The notes below the pieces were generated by a model, which did no database searches, was not told the origin of the DNA, and saw nothing but the letters and a program-made list of their open reading frames with translations. Shown in pieces: positions 34,089 through 43,134 of a stretch of 64,000 nucleotides of DNA. The DNA is taken from contig NZ_CP150096.1 in assembly GCF_038396765.1 (NCBI RefSeq), positions 2,339,001 to 2,403,000 of the forward strand, in the 5' to 3' direction. Position 1 is the stretch's first letter. Every line of letters starts with the position of its first letter. The position numbers and the translations under genes were made by a program. Origin of the DNA: Chitinophaga caseinilytica (GTDB lineage: Bacteria > Bacteroidota > Bacteroidia > Chitinophagales > Chitinophagaceae).

Positions 34089-37000
34089 ATGCAAAAAAAC
34101 CAACTTCCAGGCTGGGGAAAGGGGGCGCCATGGGTGCCTGTCAAATTGTTGATGTGTATGAAACTAACCATTATCCTTACGGTGATGGCTTGCCTTCACG
34201 TAAGTGCGAACACCTATTCGCAGGACACTAAAGTGACTTTGAGACTGAATGATGTTTCCGTTCAGCAACTGTTCAATTCGATCGAGAAGAAAACGGATTA
34301 CCGGTTCGTTTTTTCCAACGACGTCATCCCCCGCAATTACCGGGTTAGCATAGATGTGCAGAACACCGCCGTGTCTGAAGTGTTGAGCCACGCGCTGGGC
34401 CGCACCCTGCTCGATTTCAGGATGCTGGAAAACGATATGATCGTGGTGGCCGACCGGCGCGCGATCAGCCAGATGGTCCGCGTGGAAGGTCGCGTCACGG
34501 ACGCTTCCGGGGAGCCGCTCGAAGGTGTGAGCATTTCCGTCAAAGGCTCCAGCGGCGGCACTTTCAGCGGTCAGAACGGAGAATTCGCCCTCAACGTTCC
34601 CAGCCGCAATTCGAACCTCGTGTTCAGTTATGTGGGCCTGGAAACCCAGGTGGTACCGGTAAACGGCCGCAGAACGATCAGCGTGGTGATGAAAGGCGCG
34701 CGGACATTGGGCACCGTAACCGTGGTGAACACCGGTTTCCAGCAACTGAACAAGGAACGTGCGACGGGATCGTTCGGGTATATCGACAAGGAACAACTGG
34801 CCCGGCCTTCCACCAACATCGGCAGCCGCATCATCGGCACCACGGCCGGCGTGCAGGCCAAGCTGGACGTAGACGGCAACCCCACGTTCGAAATCCGCGG
34901 CAAATCGAGCCTCTATGCCACGGCCGCCCCGCTGGTAGTGGTAGACGGTTTCCCCATCAACGGCGACTTCAACACCATCAACCCCAACGACGTGGAAAGC
35001 ATCACCGTCCTCAAAGACGCGGCCGCCGCATCTATCTGGGGCGCGCGTTCCGCCAACGGCGTCATTGTGGTGGTAACGAAAAGAGGACAGCGCAATACCC
35101 CGCTCCGGATCGATTTTTCCGCTTTCACCAAAATGGGCGGCAAAATGGACCTCGACTACGTGAACCCGCTGGCCACTTCCGCCGAAACGATCGACTATGA
35201 AAAACGCGCCTTCAACAAATGGAGCGCCGAGATCAATTCCGGCTCCGTAGACGAGGCTACGTTTGCATGGTCGCCCGGCCTGGTCGCCCTCAGCGAGCAT
35301 TACCTCGGCATCATTTCAGAAGCGAAGCGCGACGAAATCCTCGCCCAGCTGAGCCGCCAGAGCAACAAAGGCCAGATCCGCGACCTGCTGCTCGATAACC
35401 CCACCACGCAGCAGTATAACCTCAGCCTGTCGGGCTCCACCGGCAGAATGACCAACATGGTTTCGCTGCTGTTCGAGAACAATAACTCCAACTTCCGCAA
35501 CACCGGATACCAGAAATACCTCCTCAACTTCCGCTCCGTGGCCAACCTCACCAAATGGCTGGACCTTAGTATCGGCGGGATGGTGCATTACAATAAACAG
35601 GACTCCAGCGGCATACGGCTGTCAGACATCCAGGAGTTCACCCCCTACGAAATGCTCCTGAACCCCGACGGGTCGTACGCCAACATCGCGCAATATTATA
35701 TGCCCATCCTGGAACGGTCGGTACCCACCGGCAGGTTCCCGTATGCAGACTGGACGTACAATCCCGTGCAGGAAATCAACAACCGCAAACGGACCCGCAC
35801 GCAGCTGAACGCACGCTTCATGGGCGGGCTTACCTTCAAACTGATGAAGGGGCTCACGTTCGACAGCAAGTTCCAGTACGAGATTTTCAACAACTTCGTC
35901 CGCAACCTCAACAACGAGAACACGTTCGCCGTGCGCAAACGGATCAACGAAGCGACTTCGTGGAATCAGAACACCGGCGCGCTGACGCCGAACATCGCCA
36001 AAGGCAGCATCCTGGAGCAGAACCGTTACCGGACGCAGGCATACAACTGGCGGAACTCCGTGAACTATAACAATATTTTCAAACGGGACCATGAAGTGAA
36101 TGTGATCGCCGGTGTGGAAATCGCCAACCAGGTGACGGAATTCTTCGGCAGCCCGATCACGTACGGGTATAACGATGAAACGCTGACTTCGGGGATTTTC
36201 CCGAACGGGCCGGGCGGAACGTTCAAAACGATCCAGAACTGGCTGGGGAATAATTTCACCATTCCGTACGGCAGCACTTTCGCGTACAACACCAATCGCT
36301 ACTTCTCTTCTTTCGCCAATCTGGCCTACACTTACCGGGGCCGGTACACCGTTTCGGGAAGCTTCAGGACGGATGCGTCCAACATCATCGCCGACGATCC
36401 GAAATACCGGTATTCTCCGTTCTGGTCGGCCGGTCTGGGATGGGCGGCGCACCGCGAGCGTTTCATGGAAAACGTGAAATTCGTCAACCGCCTGAACGTC
36501 CGCGCCACTTATGGTTACAACGGCAACGAAGACAGGACCACTTCCTTCAAGCCGCTCATCGCCATCGGCGCCGTTCCGAACGTGTTTACCAACGATTACA
36601 CGGCTACCATTTCCAGCTTCGGCAACCCTTCCCTCCGTTGGGAGAAAACCGCCACCTGGAACCTCGGGCTGGATTATGGCCTGTTCGGCAACAAACTGTT
36701 CGGCAAGATCGATGTGTATAATAAGTATGGGAAAGACCAGGTAGCGCAGGTGACGATCCCGGCCATCAACGGTACCACTACCCAGAAACTGAACAATGCA
36801 GAGATCAGCAACCGCGGCATCGAACTGGAAATCGGTACGCAGCAGCGCATCGCCAAACGGATCAGCTGGCAGGGGAACGTGAATTTCGCGTATAACAAAA
36901 ACCGCATCGAGAAGCTGTTCATCGCCAACTATTCCGCTTATACGCTGGTAGACGGCGGATCGGCCTCCTATGTGCAGGGCGCCAACGCCAACGATATCTG

Positions 37001-37610
37001 GCGCTACCGCTACGCCGGTGTGCACGACGGCCAGCCGATGGTATATGGCGACAAGGGGACTTTGTACAATTTCTTCGCTTTCACGCCGGGCGACGGCCGC
37101 AGTTACCTGCAGAACATGGGTACCACCGTGGCGCCGTATACGCTGGGCGTGATGAATACTTTCCGGGTGTATGACTTCGACCTGTCTTTCATCGTGACCG
37201 GGAAATTCGGGCACGTGTTCGACCGGATGAGCTTCAACTATCCTTCCGTATGGAGCCGCGTGCTGCCCAACAGCAAGTATGCCGGCGTGCTGAACGGCGA
37301 TATGCAACAGGTAGTGCCGCTGCCGCAGAACGATGTGGAAGACCGCTACTATTTCTGGGACCGCTTTTATCCCTACATGAGCTACCTGGTGGAAAACGCA
37401 GGTCATATCCGGATGCAGGAAGTGAACCTCACCTACAATCTCGACAAGGCGAAGCTGGCTAAGATCGGCTTCCAGCAGGTGCAGATTTTTGCGCAGGGGA
37501 ACAACCTGTTCACCGTGTATGCGAACAAAGCGAAGGAAGATCCCGAATACCCGATGGGCAATATGCGTCCGCAGCCCACGGTTACCCTCGGTATCAAGTG
37601 CAGTCTCTAA
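34089..37610 (+). CDS. SusC/RagA-type transporter with STN signalling domain (locus C)
   Basis: A 1173-residue TonB-linked outer-membrane importer. The long N-terminus ends in the hydrophobic LTIILTVMACLHVSANTYSQ (signal cleavage about residue 45). An STN domain (about 50-125: VTLRLNDVSVQQLFNSIEKK, EVLSHALGRTLLDF) precedes the carboxypeptidase-like domain (VEGRVTDASGEPLEGVSISV), plug (DKEQLARPSTNIGSRIIGTT, SIWGARSANGVIVVVTKRGQ) and barrel ending in TVTLGIKCSL. The STN domain fits control by the FecR/sigma pair upstream. SusD follows after 31 bp. Substrate unknown. Confidence 0.95.
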   Translation: MQKNQLPGWGKGAPWVPVKLLMCMKLTIILTVMACLHVSANTYSQDTKVTLRLNDVSVQQLFNSIEKKTDYRFVFSNDVIPRNYRVSIDVQNTAVSEVLSHALGRTLLDFRMLENDMIVVADRRAISQMVRVEGRVTDASGEPLEGVSISVKGSSGGTFSGQNGEFALNVPSRNSNLVFSYVGLETQVVPVNGRRTISVVMKGARTLGTVTVVNTGFQQLNKERATGSFGYIDKEQLARPSTNIGSRIIGTTAGVQAKLDVDGNPTFEIRGKSSLYATAAPLVVVDGFPINGDFNTINPNDVESITVLKDAAAASIWGARSANGVIVVVTKRGQRNTPLRIDFSAFTKMGGKMDLDYVNPLATSAETIDYEKRAFNKWSAEINSGSVDEATFAWSPGLVALSEHYLGIISEAKRDEILAQLSRQSNKGQIRDLLLDNPTTQQYNLSLSGSTGRMTNMVSLLFENNNSNFRNTGYQKYLLNFRSVANLTKWLDLSIGGMVHYNKQDSSGIRLSDIQEFTPYEMLLNPDGSYANIAQYYMPILERSVPTGRFPYADWTYNPVQEINNRKRTRTQLNARFMGGLTFKLMKGLTFDSKFQYEIFNNFVRNLNNENTFAVRKRINEATSWNQNTGALTPNIAKGSILEQNRYRTQAYNWRNSVNYNNIFKRDHEVNVIAGVEIANQVTEFFGSPITYGYNDETLTSGIFPNGPGGTFKTIQNWLGNNFTIPYGSTFAYNTNRYFSSFANLAYTYRGRYTVSGSFRTDASNIIADDPKYRYSPFWSAGLGWAAHRERFMENVKFVNRLNVRATYGYNGNEDRTTSFKPLIAIGAVPNVFTNDYTATISSFGNPSLRWEKTATWNLGLDYGLFGNKLFGKIDVYNKYGKDQVAQVTIPAINGTTTQKLNNAEISNRGIELEIGTQQRIAKRISWQGNVNFAYNKNRIEKLFIANYSAYTLVDGGSASYVQGANANDIWRYRYAGVHDGQPMVYGDKGTLYNFFAFTPGDGRSYLQNMGTTVAPYTLGVMNTFRVYDFDLSFIVTGKFGHVFDRMSFNYPSVWSRVLPNSKYAGVLNGDMQQVVPLPQNDVEDRYYFWDRFYPYMSYLVENAGHIRMQEVNLTYNLDKAKLAKIGFQQVQIFAQGNNLFTVYANKAKEDPEYPMGNMRPQPTVTLGIKCSL

Positions 37611-37641
37611 CCTGTTTTTTTTGATGTAAAATCTGTTCACA

Positions 37642-39174
37642 ATGACGATCCAATTCAAACATATATTCCGAACCGCCGTGATTTGCGGCGCCCTGGGCCT
37701 GACGGCCTGCGACAAATTCCTGGAAGAGCGCCCCAGCAAAACTTCCGCGCTGGAAGTAAAAACCGCTGCGCAACTGGAATCACTCCTGAATGCGCACAAC
37801 AGCTTCATCACCGAAACCAACCGGTCCGCGTCTATCAGCACCGATGACTATGGGATTCTGGCGGAAATGTACGCCGTAACGCCTACGCCTTTCAACATGG
37901 CGGTTGTCCAGTTCGCTACGTGGGACTGGCAATACCTGCCAGATGATAACCGGGAGCTTTTCTGGACCAACGAATACAAGAAGATCTTCACCGCCAACAT
38001 GGTATTGAGCCTCCTGGAAACCGTTTCCGGCACAGCGGAACAGAAAGCCTCGCTTGCGGCCGACGCGCATCTCATCCGCGCCTACAGCTACTTCCAGCTG
38101 GTGAACACTTATGCGCTGCCGTACAACGACGCCACGAAAAACGAGCCCGGCGTGCCCATCAAACTGTCTACCTCGTTCGACGAGCCCATGGCCCGCGCGC
38201 CCATCGAGAAAGTGTACCAGCAGATCGAGTCCGACCTCGCGGAAGCCCTCAAAACTAATGTGGCCCTCGTGCAGAACGGCCGCGCCCGGCATTGGCGCGC
38301 CAGCAAAACCGGCGTGAAAGCTTTCGCCGCCAGGTACCACCTCACCCGCGGCAACTACGCCGAAGCCCTGAAATTTGCACAGGGCGCGCTGGACGAGTAC
38401 AGCACCATGATGGATTACAATACCGACATGCGCTACGGCAGAACGCAAACCCTGACCGTGAACGCCGGTACGCCCGATGCCAAAACCGTTACGCTGCAAT
38501 ACCCGTACACCCACGATAACCAGAGCGATCAGACCGATCTCATGGGCTGGAAGGAAACCCTCTACCTGCGCGTGCTCGGCATCGACAGCTGGTGGTTCAT
38601 CCCCAGCAAGGCATTGCTGGACCTTTACGACAAAGATCACGACCTCCGCTACCGTTACCATATCGTGGAAGGCTATTCCTACGACCGCGGCATGATCAAG
38701 CCGGCATACGATTACCCGGGGTATGTCTGCTTTTATAAGGATCGTATGCTCAACGGCCCCACCGTTGCCGAAATGCTCCTCATCAAGGCCGAGTGCCTGG
38801 CCCGCACCGGCAAGCGGGGAGACGCCATGGCGGCCGTTAACCAGCTGCGCGCCAAGCGCATGGAGCCCGGGGCCTGGGTAAACCTTTCCGCCACTTCCGA
38901 CGACGATGCCATCGCCAAGGTACTGCAGGAGCGCCGCCGCGAAATGCCGTTCGCGCAGCGCTGGTTCGACATTCGCCGGTATAACAACAACAATTATCCG
39001 AATGATGATGTGTCGCTCACGCGGGAGTTCTATCCTTACAATTCCGCCGTGGTGCAGAAAGATCAGCCGAAGATCATGTACTCCCTGCCGAAAGGGAGCC
39101 GCCGCTTCGCAGCGCCGCTGCCGAGAACGGAAATCATCGCCAGCAACGGCGCCATCATTCAAAACACTTATTGA
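37642..39174 (+). CDS. SusD/RagB-type lipoprotein (locus C)
   Basis: A 510-residue surface lipoprotein (GLTACDKFLEERP, C23). SusD hallmarks: the SLAADAHLIRAYSYFQLVNT helix, the TPR-like EMLLIKAECLARTGKRGDAM helix, and the C-terminal QERRREMPFAQRWFDIRRYN motif. It binds the ligand and closes the SusC channel. It is followed 37 bp later by the thioredoxin-like gene, an unusual partner for a glycan locus, so the ligand may be a peptide or protein. Confidence 0.94.
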   Translation: MTIQFKHIFRTAVICGALGLTACDKFLEERPSKTSALEVKTAAQLESLLNAHNSFITETNRSASISTDDYGILAEMYAVTPTPFNMAVVQFATWDWQYLPDDNRELFWTNEYKKIFTANMVLSLLETVSGTAEQKASLAADAHLIRAYSYFQLVNTYALPYNDATKNEPGVPIKLSTSFDEPMARAPIEKVYQQIESDLAEALKTNVALVQNGRARHWRASKTGVKAFAARYHLTRGNYAEALKFAQGALDEYSTMMDYNTDMRYGRTQTLTVNAGTPDAKTVTLQYPYTHDNQSDQTDLMGWKETLYLRVLGIDSWWFIPSKALLDLYDKDHDLRYRYHIVEGYSYDRGMIKPAYDYPGYVCFYKDRMLNGPTVAEMLLIKAECLARTGKRGDAMAAVNQLRAKRMEPGAWVNLSATSDDDAIAKVLQERRREMPFAQRWFDIRRYNNNNYPNDDVSLTREFYPYNSAVVQKDQPKIMYSLPKGSRRFAAPLPRTEIIASNGAIIQNTY

Positions 39175-39211
39175 TCCATCGTTCCATAACCAATAAATTA
39201 TCAGACCCATC

Positions 39212-40723
39212 ATGAAAAAACTCATCATATTGCTGGCCATCGCCGGTATACAAACCATAAACGCCCACGCACAGGGGCCGGTTCCTGAAAAGAAAAAAGG
39301 AACGCCTGCCGAAATCGCCGCCGCACGGAAAGCGGTAGAAAAAAACTTCAAGAACGCGAAAGCGCATGAAGATTATATTTACCTCGCCGGCGTGGAAAAC
39401 CCCGAAGTGAAGGCGCAGTACGACAAATGGATCAAAGCGCACCCGAAATCCGTGGAAATCCCTTTCGCATTCGCCCTGGCGCTGTACGACGCGGAACTTC
39501 CCGCTGCCAAGCCCTACCTGGAGAAAGTGATCCAGCTCGATCCGAAAAACGGAGAAACGTATGAAATGCTCTGGATAGACGCTGAAAGATGGGGCGATTT
39601 CGCCGCCGGCCGCGAATACCTGCGCAAAGCCACCGAATCGGACCCCAAAAACGCCAACTTCGCATTTTACTACGCCAGCTCGCATGAAGATGTGGATTCG
39701 GCCAAGCACCACAACCTCATGCTTTCCATGCCCGACCGTTTCCCCGGAACGGAAAGAGGCGCACAGGCGCTCTACTGGCTGGCCCAGCGTTCTACCAACG
39801 CCGCAGTGAAAGTGCAGGTGTGGGAACAGTCGAGAAGGCAGTTCGATCCCGGAAAATCTTCCTGGGCATCCGGCTCCATGACCAGCTATTTCAGCTACCT
39901 GCTTCCCAACGATGCGCAAAAAGCGCAGCAGCTCGCCAACGAAATGCTGCAAAACGATTCCCTGCGCGAAAACAAACAATGGCTGCAGAACAGGTCGGTC
40001 GCTGAAAAGGTGCTCGCAGGCCGTATCCTGATGGCCAAAGGGAATCATGCCGATGCCATCGAAATGCTGAACTCCGCGCCGAAAATCCGCTACAGCAGTT
40101 CGCAAACCGTGCTGCTCAAGGAAATCGCCCTCGCTAACGACGCCATGGGCAATGCGGCCGGATCGTACGACAGCCTGTTGAAATATTACGCCGTAGACCC
40201 TACCGACGAAGTGTACGGCCTCATGAAAAAATACGCCGGCAAACTGGGGAAAAACAACGACGCCATCCAGGCAGACGTTTGGAAAGTGCGCAAATCCACC
40301 GCCAAGCCCGCTACTTCTTTTTCGCTGGACAACTACATGACCGCCGGTAAAACTTCGCTGGCCGATCTGAAAGGGAAAGTGGTGCTGGTAACGTATTGGT
40401 TTCCCGGATGCGGCCCCTGCCGCGGAGAATTCCCGCATTTCGAAGCGGTAGTACGGAAATACGGAAAAGACCAGCTGGCCTACATCGGGATCAACATCGC
40501 ACATGAGCAGGACCCTTACGTGGTGCCTTTCATCAATCAAAGCGGCTATTCGTTCACGCCCGTGCGCGACGAGCCCACCAAACGCGGAAACCTCGTGGCC
40601 CGCGGCGCTCCGACCAATTACCTCATCGACAAGGAAGGGAACATCGTTTTCTCGAACTTCCGGACAGACGAGCACAACCACCGGACGCTGGAATTGATGA
40701 TCAACGAATTACTGGATAAATAA
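39212..40723 (+). CDS. Exported TPR-thioredoxin (TlpA-like) protein
   Basis: A 503-residue exported protein with a signal peptide (cleavage about NAHA/Q, residue 20). Residues about 30-350 are helical repeats resembling TPRs (AKPYLEKVIQLDPKNGETYE, AAGREYLRKATESDPKNANF). The C-terminal ~140 residues are a TlpA/AhpC-type thioredoxin fold with the active site C400-G-P-C403 (WFPGCGPCRGEF) and the cis-Pro segment GAPTNYLIDKEGNI. It would reduce or exchange disulfides in the periplasm. As the last gene of locus C it probably acts on the imported or surface-bound substrate of the SusC/D pair. Confidence 0.85.
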   Translation: MKKLIILLAIAGIQTINAHAQGPVPEKKKGTPAEIAAARKAVEKNFKNAKAHEDYIYLAGVENPEVKAQYDKWIKAHPKSVEIPFAFALALYDAELPAAKPYLEKVIQLDPKNGETYEMLWIDAERWGDFAAGREYLRKATESDPKNANFAFYYASSHEDVDSAKHHNLMLSMPDRFPGTERGAQALYWLAQRSTNAAVKVQVWEQSRRQFDPGKSSWASGSMTSYFSYLLPNDAQKAQQLANEMLQNDSLRENKQWLQNRSVAEKVLAGRILMAKGNHADAIEMLNSAPKIRYSSSQTVLLKEIALANDAMGNAAGSYDSLLKYYAVDPTDEVYGLMKKYAGKLGKNNDAIQADVWKVRKSTAKPATSFSLDNYMTAGKTSLADLKGKVVLVTYWFPGCGPCRGEFPHFEAVVRKYGKDQLAYIGINIAHEQDPYVVPFINQSGYSFTPVRDEPTKRGNLVARGAPTNYLIDKEGNIVFSNFRTDEHNHRTLELMINELLDK

Positions 40724-40730
40724 CAAGCTG

Positions 40731-40761
40731 AAAAAAGCCTCCCGGACCGGGAGGCTTTTTT
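40731..40761. terminator. Bidirectional terminator between convergent genes
   Basis: AAAAAAGCCTCCCGG (40731-40745) and CCGGGAGGCTTTTTT (40747-40761) form a near-perfect long stem with A and T runs on the two sides. The end overlaps the stop codon of the minus-strand gene. Confidence 0.88.
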
Positions 40762-41455
40762 ATTTCCCGGAAATGCTGTTCAGGAACGCCAGCACGAGCG
40801 GATGCGGTTTGGCAGCGGTGGAATTGTCTTGCGGAACAAAAAGCGTGGCGATGAAGAAAGGATGATCGCGAAGCTCCAGGATGCGGGCTTCCCGGTGTTT
40901 GTCCGTTCCCGTGATGCGGAACCCGAGGTCGTGCAGTTGTTGCTGGTAATCGGGATTGAGGCCGAAATTGCAATAGTATTTTTCGTTGATCTGGCCCGTT
41001 CCGTAGATTTTCCGGGTGAGGGAATTTTCGATGGGAAGGTCGATCTGGAGGGTTTGTCCGGCGAGGGAGCAGCTGAGCGGGTTCACGACGAGTTTTGACG
41101 CGTAGGGGTCGTATTCGGCGTGTTCCGCATCGGCGATGCCCATCACGTTCCGCGCAAACTCGATGACCATATGCTGGAATCCGCCGCAGGTGCCGAGTGT
41201 GGGGATGTTGTTTTTCCGGGCATGTTCGATAATCCGCAAAGCGCCGGCCATGCTGTGGTACGGGCTTCCCGGCGCGATCCAGAAGCCCTGGTAACGGCGA
41301 ACGATGTCGTCGAACTCATGATCGATCCTGTCGGTGGAAATCCAGTTGTAATCTATTTGATGGGCGAGGTGAGGGAGCGCATGGGCGATGGCTTCGTTGG
41401 TGGCCAGGTGTGGTCGGAAAGACGCATTGTAGTCTCCGATGATGGCGATTTGCAT
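40760..41455 (-). CDS. CTP synthase C-terminal-related amidotransferase-like protein
   Basis: A 231-residue protein related to the glutaminase domain of CTP synthase, of the group known as CTP synthase C-terminal region-related (seleno)protein. The nucleophile loop is intact: C90 in TLGTCGGFQHM, preceded by FWIAPGSPYHS (oxyanion strand). The catalytic His-Glu pair of true class I amidotransferases, normally in FHPE near the C-terminus, reads LFVPQ here, so glutaminase activity is doubtful. In some relatives the cysteine is selenocysteine. Start: ATG 41455; the frame is open upstream without a start that makes sense. No synthetase domain is encoded nearby. Confidence 0.85.
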   Translation of the reverse strand: MQIAIIGDYNASFRPHLATNEAIAHALPHLAHQIDYNWISTDRIDHEFDDIVRRYQGFWIAPGSPYHSMAGALRIIEHARKNNIPTLGTCGGFQHMVIEFARNVMGIADAEHAEYDPYASKLVVNPLSCSLAGQTLQIDLPIENSLTRKIYGTGQINEKYYCNFGLNPDYQQQLHDLGFRITGTDKHREARILELRDHPFFIATLFVPQDNSTAAKPHPLVLAFLNSISGK

Positions 41456-41545
41456 GGTCTTCAGGATTGAATGGGTAGGTTGAAATGGTTTGTCGATGTT
41501 GAAATTACTGAAATTGGGGAATTGACGGTCAGGTTTACGGCAAAG

Positions 41546-41572
41546 GAAAACCCGGCCATTTGACCGGGTTTT
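41546..41572 (-). terminator. Terminator of the YiaA-like gene
   Basis: GAAAACCCGG (41546-41555) pairs with CCGGGTTTTC (41563-41572), 10 bp with an 8-base loop; on the minus strand TTTTCCTTT follows. Confidence 0.75.
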
Positions 41573-41592
41573 CGCATATATCGGGTTAATAA

Positions 41593-42015
41593 TCAATGTT
41601 TCGGTTCTTCTTCGTTGCGGAAAAACTTCGCGTCGCGGGTGTTTTTCTGCACGGCGATGGCGCCGAAGATGGCCAATACGAAAGACATGGCGTAGAAGCC
41701 TTTTTCGCTTTTGGTGAGATCGGCGTTCCACAGCCCTACAGTCAGCAGCACGATGCAAAGGATGGTGCTGAACCACGACAGGCCATAGTATATTGTGGTA
41801 ACGGGGACGCCTTCCATTTGGTCGCGCACAGATTTTTGCACGGAAACGGCCGCGAACAGGCCGAACATCAGCACGGTGAAGTAATACCCTTTTTCGTTGA
41901 GCTGCATGGTGGCGGCATTCCACAAACCGATGTTGTAGGCTACCATGCCGGCGAGCAGGGCTATCCAGGATGCGGCTACGAATGCGGAGGAGGGCTGTTG
42001 TTGTTTAGTTTCCAT
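41593..42015 (-). CDS. YiaA/YiaB-family inner-membrane protein
   Basis: A 140-residue protein with four membrane helices arranged as two copies of the YiaA/B two-helix domain: ASWIALLAGMVAYNIGLWNA with GYYFTVLMFGLFAAVSVQK, then FSTILCIVLLTVGLWNA with GFYAMSFVLAIFGAIAVQK. The repeated NIGLWNA/TVGLWNA and VQK-x-x-RD ends show the internal duplication. Function unknown, linked in other bacteria to stress. A perfect Crp/Fnr-type palindrome lies 49 bp upstream of the start, and the gene of a Crp/Fnr regulator is next, so that protein likely controls it. Confidence 0.88.
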   Translation of the reverse strand: METKQQQPSSAFVAASWIALLAGMVAYNIGLWNAATMQLNEKGYYFTVLMFGLFAAVSVQKSVRDQMEGVPVTTIYYGLSWFSTILCIVLLTVGLWNADLTKSEKGFYAMSFVLAIFGAIAVQKNTRDAKFFRNEEEPKH

Positions 42016-42063
42016 AAAGGTGTTGATTTATGGTACCAAGGTAGGGCGCCCTTTCCTGCAGAC

Positions 42064-42081
42064 TTTTGACATCCGTCAAAA
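42064..42081. promoter_or_regulatory. Perfect Crp/Fnr-type palindrome
   Basis: TTTTGAC (42064-42070), ATCC, GTCAAAA (42075-42081): a perfect 7-4-7 inverted repeat, like Fnr sites of the form TTGAT-N4-ATCAA. It is between the Crp/Fnr gene and the YiaA-like gene, 49 bp before the latter's start. The regulator's recognition helix carries E-x-x-S-R, which reads TTGA in the Fnr group. Confidence 0.6.
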
Positions 42082-42097
42082 AACAGAACGGGAAATG

Positions 42098-42661
42098 TTA
42101 AATGCGCCCCCGCACCCGGCTCAGCGTTTCCTGCGAAATGCCCAGGTAAGAGGCCACGTACCCCAGCGGCGCGCGCTCCAGGATGTGGGGCGCCTGTTCC
42201 AGCAGCTGCTCGTAACGCTCTGCTGCCGTGCGGAACTGGGAATTTACATAACGCTCCTCCAGCCGGAGGTAGTATTTTTCATACGCAATGCGCACCAGCC
42301 GCTCCAGTTCATGGTAGGTGTCGAGCAGCCGGAGGAGATCTTCCCGGGAAACCGACCAAAGCACGGCCCCCTCCATCAGCTGAATGTTCTCCACCGCAGG
42401 CTGGCCGGTGGTGAAACTGTGGAACGAGGTCACAAAGTCGCGCTCGAAGCCGAACCAATGCGTCACTTCCTTGTCTTCCAGATGGTAATACCCGCGCAAG
42501 CAGCCCTTTTCCACGAAATACAACCGGCGGCAGACTTGGCCCTGGGTGATGAGCATGTCGTTTTTGGCGTGGACCTCTTCCCGGAAGCAGGCCGCCGCTG
42601 CCTGGCGGGCCGCGTCGCTGATGGGGTGGTACTGGGAAAGATGCGCGAATAACTGTTCCAT
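42098..42661 (-). CDS. Crp/Fnr-family transcriptional regulator
   Basis: A 187-residue regulator with an N-terminal cyclic-nucleotide-binding fold (about 1-125: FREEVHAKNDMLITQGQVCR, LYFVEKGCLRGYYH, SFTTGQPAVENIQLME) and a short C-terminal winged helix (about 140-187) whose recognition helix is GISQETLSRVRGRI. No cysteines for an iron-sulfur cluster are placed as in Fnr, and the cAMP-contact residues are not evident, so the signal is unknown. It is transcribed from a well-formed promoter and is followed by the YiaA-like gene. Confidence 0.9.
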   Translation of the reverse strand: MEQLFAHLSQYHPISDAARQAAAACFREEVHAKNDMLITQGQVCRRLYFVEKGCLRGYYHLEDKEVTHWFGFERDFVTSFHSFTTGQPAVENIQLMEGAVLWSVSREDLLRLLDTYHELERLVRIAYEKYYLRLEERYVNSQFRTAAERYEQLLEQAPHILERAPLGYVASYLGISQETLSRVRGRI

Positions 42662-42699
42662 CGGAATACAATTTTACACCTGCCGTCGGTCAGGCTTGA

Positions 42700-42730
42700 T
42701 AAAATTACAGCGATGTACCGCTTATGCAAA
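42700..42730 (-). promoter_or_regulatory. Promoter of the Crp/Fnr gene
   Basis: On the minus strand TTTG (complement of 42727-42730), a 19-bp spacer and TAATTTTA (complement of 42700-42707) match the Bacteroidota consensus with one mismatch. The start site is about 30 nt before ATG 42661. Confidence 0.6.
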
Positions 42731-43134
42731 AACGATTTTTACGATGGATGCTTTGCATGGCAGACATTAGGCACTAACTTGCACGCCTAAACCATTATTC
42801 CCTATGGCAGAAATCCCGTCCCCGGTCCTCCGCAAAACCCGCCCGATACCTCCGTGGTACCATGTTTCACGTATGATCCCCCTGGCTTCCGCCCATCGCT
42901 GGCCATAAGTTATATGTTGAAATAAAATAACGTGTCTTGCTCGGTTTCCGGGGGCTAAAAAAGCCGTCGCATTTTCCTGTTTCCTGACAATATTTGCGTA
43001 ACTTATGTCTGCAATGATGTAGTACCGCCCCTGATTGTCTGTTAAACTCATTGTGTCGAAGCACCCCGGGCAGATAGAAATTTGAGCGACTGACATATCA
43101 ACCAGATCGAAATTTTTTAAAATCATGTACACCC
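42731..43134. other. Long leader/intergenic region before locus D
   Basis: About 400 bp without a supported gene. It should contain the promoter and 5' leader of the locus D SusC gene. AATATTTG (42989-42996) is one base from a -7 box but has no -33 partner. A short GGCTAAAAAAGCC hairpin lies near 42953. No RNA family is recognised. Confidence 0.4.
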
